Shown: piece by piece, positions 17,314 through 25,505 of the stretch
Numbering within the stretch: the first letter of the stretch is position 1
Layout of the letters: the number at the start of each line of letters is the position of its first letter
Assembly: GCF_020165855.1 (NCBI RefSeq)
Contig: NZ_JAIUFY010000013.1
Location: forward strand, 1 to 64,000
From: Celeribacter litoreus
GTDB lineage: Bacteria; Pseudomonadota; Alphaproteobacteria; Rhodobacterales; Rhodobacteraceae
Reading direction: 5' to 3'
DNA: 64,000 nucleotides
The notes under the pieces: generated by a model
Told to the model about the DNA's origin: nothing
Seen by the model: the letters and a program-made list of their open reading frames with translations, nothing else
Database searches by the model: none
Made by a program: the position numbers and the translations under genes

Positions 17314-18351
17314 ATGACCGAGTTCCGATTCATTCCCGTCGAAACCCTGCGCCGCCAAGTTACCGAGATCTTCCTGAAGGCCGGGATGACCGAGGCCAAT
17401 GCCGCTGCGGTCGCCGGGGTGATCACGGATGCCGAGCGTGACGCCTGCAAGTCGCATGGGATCTACCGGATCGAAGGCTGTCTGCGTGTGATCGCGACCG
17501 GGCATGCCGTGCCCGATGCTGTGCCGCAGGTGATTGAAAGCGAGACGGCGATCATCGAAGTCGAGGCGAAGGGCGGGTTTTCGAACCCGGCCTTCGACGC
17601 TGCGCGCGAGACCCTCATGGCCCGAGCCCGCAAGTTGGGCCTGGCGGCGCTTGTCATCCGCGACTGCCTGCATTTCTCGGCGCTCTGGCATGATGTTGAA
17701 GTGCTCGCTGACGAAGGCCTCGCGGCGCTGTCGATGTGCCCGAGCTATGCCTTTGTTGCCCCTGCCGGCGGTAAGGAGCCGCTGCTGGGAACCAACCCAA
17801 TAGCCTTCGGCTGGCCGCGGCCTGGCGCACACCCCTATGTCTACGATTTTGCCACCAGCGTGGCCGCGCGGGGCGAGATTGAGCTCCATCGGCAGGCGGG
17901 CAAGCCCATTCCGGATGGCTGGGCAATTGACGCGGAGGGCCAACCCACCGCCGACCCCGAGGCTGCACTTGCCGGCTCGATGCTGACATTTGGCGGGCAC
18001 AAAGGTTCGGCCATCTCGACCATGATCGAGCTTCTGTCGGGCGCCATGCTGGGCGAGATCATGAGCAAGGAGGCCCTGGAGGCCACCGGCGGTGCGGCCC
18101 TGCTGCCGCGCCACGGTGCGCTGATCCTGGCCTTTGCGCCCGAGGTCTTTGCCGCCCGCAGCGCCCGGGATCCGCTGGCCGAGGGGGAACGGCTGCTGGA
18201 GGCCTTCCGGCTGCAAGGTGCCCGCCTGCCCTCGCAGCGCCGCTTCGCCGCCCGCGAGGAGGCGCTGGAGAAAGGTATTCGGCTGACCAAGGACGAGGTC
18301 GCGCGACTGGCCCGCTTCCACGAAAACGGCCTTGCCGCTCTGGATGACTGA
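17314..18351 (+). CDS. LDH2-family NAD(P)-dependent reductase (pyrroline/piperideine-2-carboxylate reductase-like)
   Basis: The 345-residue protein belongs to the malate/L-lactate dehydrogenase 2 family. It has the SHGIYRIEG motif carrying the catalytic histidine (about residue 50), the LLGTNPIAFGWP segment and the late FGGHKGSAIS cofactor region. Members in proline and hydroxyproline loci reduce 1-pyrroline-2-carboxylate to L-proline, and others are ureidoglycolate or malate dehydrogenases. The neighbouring epimerase, D-dehydrogenase and RidA genes favour an imine reductase. GAGGAG lies upstream of the ATG. Confidence 0.8.
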   Translation: MTEFRFIPVETLRRQVTEIFLKAGMTEANAAAVAGVITDAERDACKSHGIYRIEGCLRVIATGHAVPDAVPQVIESETAIIEVEAKGGFSNPAFDAARETLMARARKLGLAALVIRDCLHFSALWHDVEVLADEGLAALSMCPSYAFVAPAGGKEPLLGTNPIAFGWPRPGAHPYVYDFATSVAARGEIELHRQAGKPIPDGWAIDAEGQPTADPEAALAGSMLTFGGHKGSAISTMIELLSGAMLGEIMSKEALEATGGAALLPRHGALILAFAPEVFAARSARDPLAEGERLLEAFRLQGARLPSQRRFAAREEALEKGIRLTKDEVARLARFHENGLAALDD

Positions 18352-18354
18352 ACC

Positions 18355-18513
18355 ATGAGCATTGACACGACCATCGGCTTCATCGGCACCGGGAAGATCA
18401 CCGAGGCGATAATCATCGGGATGGCAACAGCCGGCTGCCTGCCGGAAAGACTACTGATCTCACGGCGCAACGCCGAAACCTCGGCACGTCTCGCGGCCTT
18501 GGGTCTGGTCCGG
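18355..18513 (+). pseudogene. 5' fragment of a pyrroline-5-carboxylate reductase (proC-like) gene
   Basis: The first 50 or so codons encode a ProC-type Rossmann N-terminus (IGFIGTGKITEAIIIGM, LLISRRNAETSARLAALGL). After about 18510 the similarity ends abruptly and the sequence becomes that of an unrelated M24-peptidase gene in another frame. The rest of the reductase is missing, so the gene is a deletion remnant. It starts 3 nt after the LDH2 stop and was once part of this operon. Confidence 0.7.
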
Positions 18514-19415
18514 TCTCAAGGAACAGATGCCGGGCGCAGAGTATACCGACGAAACCGGTATCCTGTACCGTATGCAGCACATCCTGTCTCTGAACGAACA
18601 GGCCCAGGTGCGCACCGCCGCGCAGCTGGCCGACATCGGCTACCAGGCTGCCTGCCACGTGACGCGCCCCGGGCGTCACCGATTTCGAAATCTATGCTGC
18701 CTTCACCTTCGCGCAGATGTCGCGCGGCGGCGAAAGCGGTGACGGCTACCAGATTGGCATCAACCAGTGGGGTACGGCCTGCGGCAAACCCTATGGTCAC
18801 CGCGTCCGGCCGGGCGACCTGATCAACATGTATGTTTCGGGCGTCACCTATCACGGCTATTGGGCGCAGACCGCCCGCATGATGGCCGTGGGCAATATCA
18901 CCGCCCGCCAGGAGGAAACCTTGGGAATGTGCACCGACGCGGTACGCCGCGCCGAAAAGCTGATCAAGCCTGGCGTGCAGATGAAGGATCTGCACGAGGC
19001 GGCGTTCAGCGCCTATATCGAACGTGGCTACCTCAAGGACGACGTGACGGCGACGATGCCCTATAACTGGGGTGCCATGGAAGACGGGTCCCCGCGCCGC
19101 GTTCCGGAAAAATACGTGCCCAACCCAGACTACGAAGCCACGGGCCGCACCCTAAATCACGTCTATCCGGCAACGAAGGGACCGCATAATCCGAACCTCG
19201 GCCACAGCGTGGGCAGTTTCGGCAACCCCAAGTTCAACGTGACATCCCACAACACGGAACGCTGCGAACCGGGCATGGTGTTCGTCCTGCACGCCCAGTG
19301 GCTGGACCCGATGAGCGACGGTGCCAATATCGGCGACTGCTACCTGGTGACAGAAGACGGATATGAGAACCTGAGCTGCCACAGCGCGCTCGACACCTAC
19401 CGCGTCCCGGTCTGA
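18514..19415 (+). pseudogene. M24 (creatinase/prolidase-fold) peptidase gene, N-truncated and frameshifted
   Basis: The readable protein runs from LKEQMPGAEYTDETG to the stop at 19415 and has the pita-bread fold pattern (HRVRPGDLINMYVSG, KLIKPGVQMKDLHEAA, GHSVGSFGN, CEPGMVFVLHAQW). About 200 N-terminal residues are absent, replaced by the proC stub. One extra C in the run at about 18667-18670 shifts the frame between CHVTRPG and VTDFEIY. Aspartates that bind metal in prolidases are not at their usual places, so the parent was creatinase-like rather than a metallopeptidase. Both lesions make it non-functional. Confidence 0.72.
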
Positions 19416-19439
19416 TCCCTCTGTCTCACGAATGGACCT

Positions 19440-19474
19440 GAAAACCCCAACTCGGAAACGGCGTTGGGGTTTTC
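19440..19474 (+). terminator. rho-independent terminator
   Basis: A perfect 12-bp stem GAAAACCCCAAC / GTTGGGGTTTTC with an 11-nt loop lies 24 nt after the M24 pseudogene stop. The T-run is part of the stem, so it could act in both directions. It closes the catabolic operon. Confidence 0.8.
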
Positions 19475-19907
19475 ACGAGGAAAGTGCCTACTGCCTATCA
19501 CCTTCCGTTATGATTGGAATTCGTACAGCTCCATACGAGATTTTCCGTGTTCACACTGAATTTGACCCTTCTTCCGCGTACCTCCCGAGATCGAAGCACG
19601 GCCGAGCACAGAAGGAATGAGCGATAGCGATCGTAGCGTGTTGTGACAAATTGCGCTTGAGATTTCATTAGTACGCTCGAGGTGCCTCGCCAACTCCTTC
19701 GGAGCGGGATAGGCGGAGGATGGACCTGGAGGAGACCCGTCGAGGGGGTGGGGTCATTAGTAGGGGATTAGTAGGGGATGTACGTCGAACGTTCTCCAGA
19801 GATGTCTAACGTCGTCCAAGACTACGCCTGAATATTATCAAATTATTATAATGCGTTATGAGAAATCTGGAGGTGTTGTCCGGTCACGTCCAAGAGCAGG
19901 ACGGCAA
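19475..19907. other. intergenic stretch with no recognised gene
   Basis: The short frames here resemble no family I know. No integrase gene was seen beside the tRNA remnant that follows. Confidence 0.4.
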
Positions 19908-19954
19908 AATTCGTAATGATGGGGTCGGGGGTTCGAGTCCCTTCAGCGGCACCA
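19908..19954 (+). repeat. 3' part of tRNA-Thr(CGT), putative island attachment site (attR-like)
   Basis: The sequence reads as the 3' part of a threonine tRNA. It has an anticodon loop TTCGTAA, the descending anticodon strand TGATG, a T-arm GGGGG-TTCGAGT-CCCTT, the acceptor strand CAGCGGC, A73 and an encoded CCA. The 5' half (GCCGC..., D-arm) is absent and the upstream anticodon strand does not pair, so this is not a tRNA gene. Site-specific integrases typically regenerate the tRNA at one end of an island and leave such a 3' copy at the other. With this orientation the island would extend to the left. Confidence 0.6.
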
Positions 19955-20029
19955 CTTCTCTGAAGTTTTCTCGCAGAAACATAACTAAAGCATCTTGTTC
20001 GTGATTTTTTTAATGACCATCTTTGGTTT

Positions 20030-20905
20030 TCTTAAGTGGCCCCAGATTTCCGGATAGGTAGCCCGCGTTTCAAAGGTGCACCCGATTTAATTTTCATGCT
20101 GCTAATTTCTGTTCTCGACCGCGCCAATGTAACCCCCTCGGTGGGGAAGAATGGGGGCGAGCGGTATTGTAGAAGTGCATCTATCTCTTGATCACTCATC
20201 GCGCTTGGAAACCGTCGGTGATTTCTTTGAGATAAAGGGGTTCCGGTTTCAATGAACACAAAAGTCGCTCGATAAAGATGTTGTCGGTATAGCGACCGTG
20301 TCTACCCATTGATACACGCATACCAGCTTCGGTCAGGGTGTTGATCCATGCCGACCCGGTGAAGTCTGATCTGTGTTCATGATCTCGGGTGGAACATGTT
20401 TGAAGATTGCTTCGCTTAGATCCTCGACGCAAAAGCCGGCATGCACTCGACCATTTTTCTCGGACCAATGGCGGACAGTGTCTCGTTGTTCGACAGGCGT
20501 GCAGCCAGCGTGGACTGGCTAAGCCGGACTAGCTTGCATTTTTGCGAGATGCCTTAATTTTTGGATGGGTGCGACGGATTATGGCGCGCTTCTTCTCGGG
20601 GCTCACTTGCTGAGCCCTTCGGAAAAATCGTTCTCGATCAACACCTCCAGATCATTCACATCTACCTAAGGCTGCCCGCTCTGCTTGCCGCCAGAAACCA
20701 TATTCGCAGCGCCTAAAAACAGTCCTTCGATTTTCTTGTGCCCAAGTGGTTCAGGCGCCGCTGGTAATTCGACGCGATCTCTTGGATCGTATTGTCGCCC
20801 CAGTGTGCTTTCGACGTCGCCTTGATCTGTAAATTTCCGACGTTTCGTCATCCTCGTATTTCTTCAACGGTTCGGGATACGCCTTAGGTCACTGAACGAT
20901 TTCCA
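20030..20905 (-). mobile_element. decayed IS3-family element (orfA + orfB remnants)
   Basis: On the minus strand a leader (AATACGAGGATG) opens MTKRRKFTD at about 20851, an IS3 OrfA start. After a frame change, TIQEIASNYQ is readable. OrfB pieces follow: VSPEKKRAIIRRTHP, then AWINTLTEAGMRVSM and RYTDNIFIERL from the DDE integrase domain (about 20235-20360). A terminus-like GGGGCCACTTA lies near 20035. Multiple frameshifts and deletions leave no intact transposase, so the element is inactive. Confidence 0.7.
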
Positions 20906-21264
20906 GAGACTACTAGAGCAGGCGGACGAAAACAGCTCTTCTGAACATTTCGATTGAGGTTGATGTGTCGTTCAATGGTTACTCATCGCGAGTTTTTTTA
21001 ATAACCGGCGAGACAAGCGGTCACGTAGCAATTATACACTAACCAACAGGCATTAGTGTCCAAATGAAAAACTGACCTATCCTTCGGCGGACTCGACAGC
21101 CTGCAAATACTGCTGCGCGATAATTCTCGCGAATGTTGCTATCTGAGGCATTATTGAATTGAGACAACGTTCCCGTCATTATGCTGCACGACCGACGAAA
21201 TTTTTTGTTTCAGTGTGTCTAGTGGGATGCTTCGACGTAAGTTTATTCGTACGGGCACCATTTT
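20906..21264. other. AT-rich spacer before the polysaccharide cluster
   Basis: No gene was recognised. The stretch must contain the promoter of the polysaccharide operon unless that operon lost its start when the IS3 copy moved in. No clear sigma-70 pair was identified. Confidence 0.35.
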
Positions 21265-23640
21265 ATGTATAGAAAATGGTCCAGCGCCGACGTAAGCCGA
21301 TTTTTAGGCGGGTTTCGCGCATGCTTTTTGACGCATAGCCGTAATAAGGCCATTCGTAGTGGCGCGGCATCTGGCGGCACTACTTCGCAGCTACTGATTG
21401 AGCTACTCGAGGCAAAAATCATCGATGGCGCAATCGTTTGGAAGATGGGTACAAGAGACGGAAGGCCCTATGCAGAGCCAATCATAGCTCAAACCCGGGA
21501 AGAAGTTATCAGCGCTAGAACCAGTCGGTACGTGCCTGCATATTTCGCGCGGGATGCGATGCCACTTATCCAAGATTATGACGGTAAATTGGCGATCGTA
21601 GCTCTTCCCTGTGATGTCACATATTTACGTCGGCGCATGTCCAAGGATGCCGCCTTGGCGAAGAAGATTGTTGGCATTCTGGCATTGTTCTGCGGTCATA
21701 ACTCTTTGCCCGAGCTAACCGAGATCACTTGTGCACGGCATGGGTTCTCGTGGGCGGATTTGGACGATTTCACTTATCGCACAGGATCGTGGCGCGGCAC
21801 ATTGACCATGCTGCCTAAGAATGGTTCGGCTGTACAGATCCCAACGCGCCAGTTCACCCACTTTCAAAACCTGCATTACTTTTCGGAAAAAAAGTGTCTC
21901 TCGTGCTTTGACCATTTTGGCTATGATGCGGATATCTCGCTCGGTGACTCTTGGACAATGGGCGAAAAGAGAGGCGACGTAAAACCAACGATCTGTGTCG
22001 TCCGCACGGCTGTGGGCGAACATCTTTTTGATGTCGCCCGCCAAGGTCTTGAATGGTATTCAGTACGGCCAGAGCATGTGCTCTCGGGGAACTCCCGAGG
22101 GATGCTATATCACTACAATGTCAGCGCCCGCTCTGCGGCGGCCCGAGGCCTGAACTATTCGATCAATGACAGGTTGCACGTCCCAATCAGCTTCTTGGAC
22201 AAGCTGATTGCACGTTGGGGCGTTTCGAACGTGCTTTGGACGACACGCGACTTAAGCGCCAAAGAGGCATTGACCAAGAAGCCCTTCTGGAAGATCAAAG
22301 CACAGGTCTACTTCTTCAAAGCATTGCAAGAGCTCAATTCTTACCGCTCCAATTTTTATGGCGACAACTGTATGATCTCAATCATTGGCGCAACCCTGAC
22401 CGGAAACCAAGGTGCTGCGGCAATGCTGGAAACGACGATTGGAGAAGTGTCCAAACGTTTCCCAGATGCGCAGTTCATCATTCACTCTTACTTTCCGGAT
22501 GAGGACAGGAAGGCTTGCTCATCGCCAAACATAAAAGTGGTGGATGCAAGGCCGAAAGCGCTCGTTCTCTCGGCGTTGCCCGCATTGCTTGACCGTTGTT
22601 TTCGTTGGCTAGGGTTTCGTGTGCCGAACTTCCTAATGCCACAAAGTTTGCGAGAGATCCGCAGTTCCGCAGTACTTTTGGATATTTCCGGCATCTCGCT
22701 TGCAGATGGACGAGAAAAATTCCTTCCTTTCAACTTACTCTGCAACTGGCCCGCAATGCTTGTCGGAACCCCAGTGGTGAAACTTGCCCAAGCCATGGGT
22801 CCAATGGAATCCTTTGCGACACGAAGCGTTGCACGCTTTCTCTTTCGCCACGTTCATCATGTATTCGCCCGAGGAAAAACTACGAGAAAGCACATCAGTG
22901 TCCATGCCCCCATCGACAAAACTACTGTCGCGGCGGACATCGCATTTCTCTATCGAGAAGACTACGCGCTGATCCCAGATTGGAGCGAGAAGCTTGATTG
23001 TCTGATTGAGAAGCTCTCGATAGACGAAAGACCGACGATTGCGATTTCAGTCAGCTCAGTTGTTGCGGGCATTCTCGCGAAATCGGGTAAAAGTTATATT
23101 GATGCCATGGCTGATCTCGTGGAGCAGCTGAACCGTGACGGGTATCGTATTGTCGTCTTTCCGAATGCATGCCGCACAGGGACCTCGTCCACACGAAATA
23201 ACGACATTCCCATCATCGAAGGCCTGCGCGAAAAACTCTCTGTCGATCTATCCGATGTCCATCTTGTCACCCATGTCGTAAACACTGCTGCCATTCGAAG
23301 GCTGCTGACCAGAGCAGATGCCCTGATCTCAAGTCGTTTCCATGCGATGGTGGCAGCGCTAAGTCTCGGTACGCCGACCCTTGTTCTGGGATGGAGCCAT
23401 AAATACGAAGAGGTCATGGAGATGTTTGGTGGTGAAAGTCGCTTCATTGGTACCGACAACATGTCCTATGACGCAATATCTGAGGCGGTTGCAGAGCTTC
23501 TTGAACACCGGGACGCGATAAAAACAACTTATGCAAAGCACTGTCGCGAGGTGGAAAAGCTTTCGTCGAGCCAGTTTGAGTGGTTGAATGATTTTCTGCA
23601 CGCCAAGATCACTACGGCATTACCCAATGATACCGCGTAA
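21265..23640 (+). CDS. FrhB-domain / polysaccharide pyruvyltransferase fusion protein
   Basis: This 791-residue protein has two parts. Residues about 15-275 resemble the coenzyme F420 hydrogenase/dehydrogenase beta-subunit family found in exopolysaccharide loci (SGAASGGTTSQLLIELLE; KKCLSCFDHFGYDADISLGDSW). From about residue 370 (IGATLTGNQGAAAMLE) to the end it is a polysaccharide pyruvyltransferase, with SRFHAMVAALSLGTPTLVLGWSHKYEEV as the conserved C-terminal signature. The pyruvyltransferase part should add pyruvyl ketals to a sugar or lipid-linked repeat unit. The ferredoxin-like N-terminus that usually precedes FrhB domains is missing, so the gene may be 5'-truncated. It is AT-rich compared with the core and probably horizontally acquired. 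Confidence 0.78.
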   Translation: MYRKWSSADVSRFLGGFRACFLTHSRNKAIRSGAASGGTTSQLLIELLEAKIIDGAIVWKMGTRDGRPYAEPIIAQTREEVISARTSRYVPAYFARDAMPLIQDYDGKLAIVALPCDVTYLRRRMSKDAALAKKIVGILALFCGHNSLPELTEITCARHGFSWADLDDFTYRTGSWRGTLTMLPKNGSAVQIPTRQFTHFQNLHYFSEKKCLSCFDHFGYDADISLGDSWTMGEKRGDVKPTICVVRTAVGEHLFDVARQGLEWYSVRPEHVLSGNSRGMLYHYNVSARSAAARGLNYSINDRLHVPISFLDKLIARWGVSNVLWTTRDLSAKEALTKKPFWKIKAQVYFFKALQELNSYRSNFYGDNCMISIIGATLTGNQGAAAMLETTIGEVSKRFPDAQFIIHSYFPDEDRKACSSPNIKVVDARPKALVLSALPALLDRCFRWLGFRVPNFLMPQSLREIRSSAVLLDISGISLADGREKFLPFNLLCNWPAMLVGTPVVKLAQAMGPMESFATRSVARFLFRHVHHVFARGKTTRKHISVHAPIDKTTVAADIAFLYREDYALIPDWSEKLDCLIEKLSIDERPTIAISVSSVVAGILAKSGKSYIDAMADLVEQLNRDGYRIVVFPNACRTGTSSTRNNDIPIIEGLREKLSVDLSDVHLVTHVVNTAAIRRLLTRADALISSRFHAMVAALSLGTPTLVLGWSHKYEEVMEMFGGESRFIGTDNMSYDAISEAVAELLEHRDAIKTTYAKHCREVEKLSSSQFEWLNDFLHAKITTALPNDTA

Positions 23641-24547
23641 CTGGCTTCTGAAATTGGTGGGCCTTATTCTTGGTCTGTGTCTTTTCGGATGGGTCATTTT
23701 AGACGCCGTCGAGACAACACATTCAGAAGAATGGCCCGCTCTACCTGTTTCGCACCTTGTGCTTGCAACTGGTCTGGTAGTGACAGCGCATGGGCTTCAC
23801 GGGTTAGCCTGGGTCATTGGAGCGCAGAATGTTTCAGGCAGAATCCAAGTCCTGGACGGTGTGAGCATATACTCCCTTTCCTTTATAGCTCGATACATTC
23901 CAGGAAAGGTCTGGCAGATCGGCGGAATCTCGTATCTTGCCAAGAAAAGAGGAGCCGATCCCTATAAGATCGCCGGATATTCACTGGTCTTCGTGTTTGC
24001 TTTCCCATGCATAGGCGCGTCTGTCATGCTAATCTCATATTTCGTTGATGATCTTTATTTTGGCTGGATCATTTGCTTGACCAGCGTACCTGTCCTCGCG
24101 CTTCTTCTTTCTGCGCTCTTCAGTTTAGCAAGTGAAGGTCTTGTTTCCTTTCTTCCTAAATATTGGCGGGACCGACTGCGCAGTGGTCTAAACCAACCAT
24201 TTTGGGCGCTCTACGCAAACCTCCTTTTGCTCGCGCTTGTGTGGTTAGGTTTCGGTACATCAGGGCATGTTTTGCTGCGTGGGTTTGCGCCGGACTGGTC
24301 GGGCAGCTGGACACAATCGACGACTGCTACAATAGGAGGCTTAATCGCAGGATTTCTTGTCCTGATAGCTCCGTCTGGAGCGGGCGTTCGGGAAGCAACG
24401 ACTTCTGTTTGGCTGACACACTTTGGGGTCAGTCCGATTGTATCAATCGCATTTGTAATTACCTTGCGCATCACGATGACACTAAGTGAATTCCTTTGGG
24501 CCGGACTTGGAGCTTTTGTTTTGTCTCGTTCCAACAAAGAAAAATGA
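23627..24547 (+). CDS. flippase-like integral membrane protein (LPG synthase TM family)
   Basis: The 306-residue protein has about eight hydrophobic segments and resembles the lysylphosphatidylglycerol synthetase transmembrane region/UPF0104 family. Typical features are FIARYIPGKVWQIGG and APSGAGVREATTSVWL. Family members accompany glycosyltransferases in surface-glycan loci and are proposed to flip lipid-linked sugars. The chosen ATG overlaps the end of the preceding gene by 14 nt; an ATG at 23588 would give a longer overlap and is less likely. Confidence 0.72.
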   Translation: MIPRNWLLKLVGLILGLCLFGWVILDAVETTHSEEWPALPVSHLVLATGLVVTAHGLHGLAWVIGAQNVSGRIQVLDGVSIYSLSFIARYIPGKVWQIGGISYLAKKRGADPYKIAGYSLVFVFAFPCIGASVMLISYFVDDLYFGWIICLTSVPVLALLLSALFSLASEGLVSFLPKYWRDRLRSGLNQPFWALYANLLLLALVWLGFGTSGHVLLRGFAPDWSGSWTQSTTATIGGLIAGFLVLIAPSGAGVREATTSVWLTHFGVSPIVSIAFVITLRITMTLSEFLWAGLGAFVLSRSNKEK

Positions 24548-24566
24548 GAAACTTGAGGACAGCCAG

Positions 24567-25505
24567 ATGACAGAAGCACCAATTTTTAGCCTAGTCGTAC
24601 CAGCCTTCAACGAAGAAGGTTCGGTCGAAATTCTTGCATCGGAAATTCAAAAGGTAATGACTGAGCTTGAAGGGCAGTACGAGCTAATTTGGGTTGACGA
24701 CGGCTCGACAGACGCAACAGTTGAGGCCATGCAGAGGGTGCAGGCAGGCCACGACAACATCAAGATTCTTCAACTGGGTCGCAACATGGGAAAATCGGAA
24801 GCCTATACGCGTGGATTCTCGGCCGCGCGTGGAAACCTGATCATCACCCTTGACGCTGATCTTCAGGATGATCCGGCCGAAATTCCCCGGCTTTTGGGTG
24901 AATTCCATAAAGGCTTCGATCTTGTGGTAGGCCGCAAAATGGGCCGGATGGGTAATGAGCCTCGAAAAGCTATCGTCTCTCGACCGTTCAATTTCGCACT
25001 CCGTAAGCTTTTCAAACTAGACTTGCACGACACGAACAGTGGGTTCCGGATTATGAAAAGCGACGTAGCCAAGTCTCTTAATCTGTACGGTGACCTCTAT
25101 CGTTTTATTCCCCAGATCGCACATCTGAACGGTAGTTCGGTAACTGAAGTTGGTGTAACACATCGCAAACGCAGTTTCGGAAGCAGCAAATATGGTGCGT
25201 CAAGATTCTGGACTGGCTTTCTCGATCTTTGCACCGTCACATTCCTCGGATTGTTCGTGAGGAAGCCCCTCCACATCTTCGCAACGTTTGGTGCAGTTTT
25301 TGCTATTTTAGGCTTCGGCCTCGAAGTCTATGTTTTGCTGCAGAAGCTTTTGGGGAGTACTTTTCAAAAGCATGTTGCTGCGATTATCATCGGCGCCATG
25401 CTTTTGATCCTAAGTGTCCAACTCTTCATGAGCGGCATTCTTGCAGACATGCTGGCATCGCAGAGAAGGATGCTGGAAGACATCCAGCGCAGATTTGAAC
25501 GGTGA
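24567..25505 (+). CDS. GT2 polyprenyl-phosphate glycosyltransferase
   Basis: The 312-residue enzyme has the GT2 nucleotide-sugar motifs VVPAFNEEGSVE, WVDDGSTD and LDADLQDDPAEIP. Two C-terminal transmembrane helices follow (about residues 230-300), the layout of dolichyl/undecaprenyl-phosphate mannose or glucose synthases. It probably makes the polyprenyl-phosphate sugar donor used by the GT-C membrane enzymes downstream. The start at 24567 follows TTGAGGAC. Its TGA overlaps the GTG of the next gene (GTGA). Confidence 0.85.
   Translation: MTEAPIFSLVVPAFNEEGSVEILASEIQKVMTELEGQYELIWVDDGSTDATVEAMQRVQAGHDNIKILQLGRNMGKSEAYTRGFSAARGNLIITLDADLQDDPAEIPRLLGEFHKGFDLVVGRKMGRMGNEPRKAIVSRPFNFALRKLFKLDLHDTNSGFRIMKSDVAKSLNLYGDLYRFIPQIAHLNGSSVTEVGVTHRKRSFGSSKYGASRFWTGFLDLCTVTFLGLFVRKPLHIFATFGAVFAILGFGLEVYVLLQKLLGSTFQKHVAAIIIGAMLLILSVQLFMSGILADMLASQRRMLEDIQRRFER

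Noticed and set aside
16828-18321. Long minus-strand frame opposite ridA and the LDH2 gene
   Set aside because: It is a shadow of two recognised genes and has no motif.
19908-19954. A functional tRNA-Thr gene
   Set aside because: The D-arm and 5' acceptor strand are missing and the anticodon stem does not pair, so only a 3' remnant is supported.
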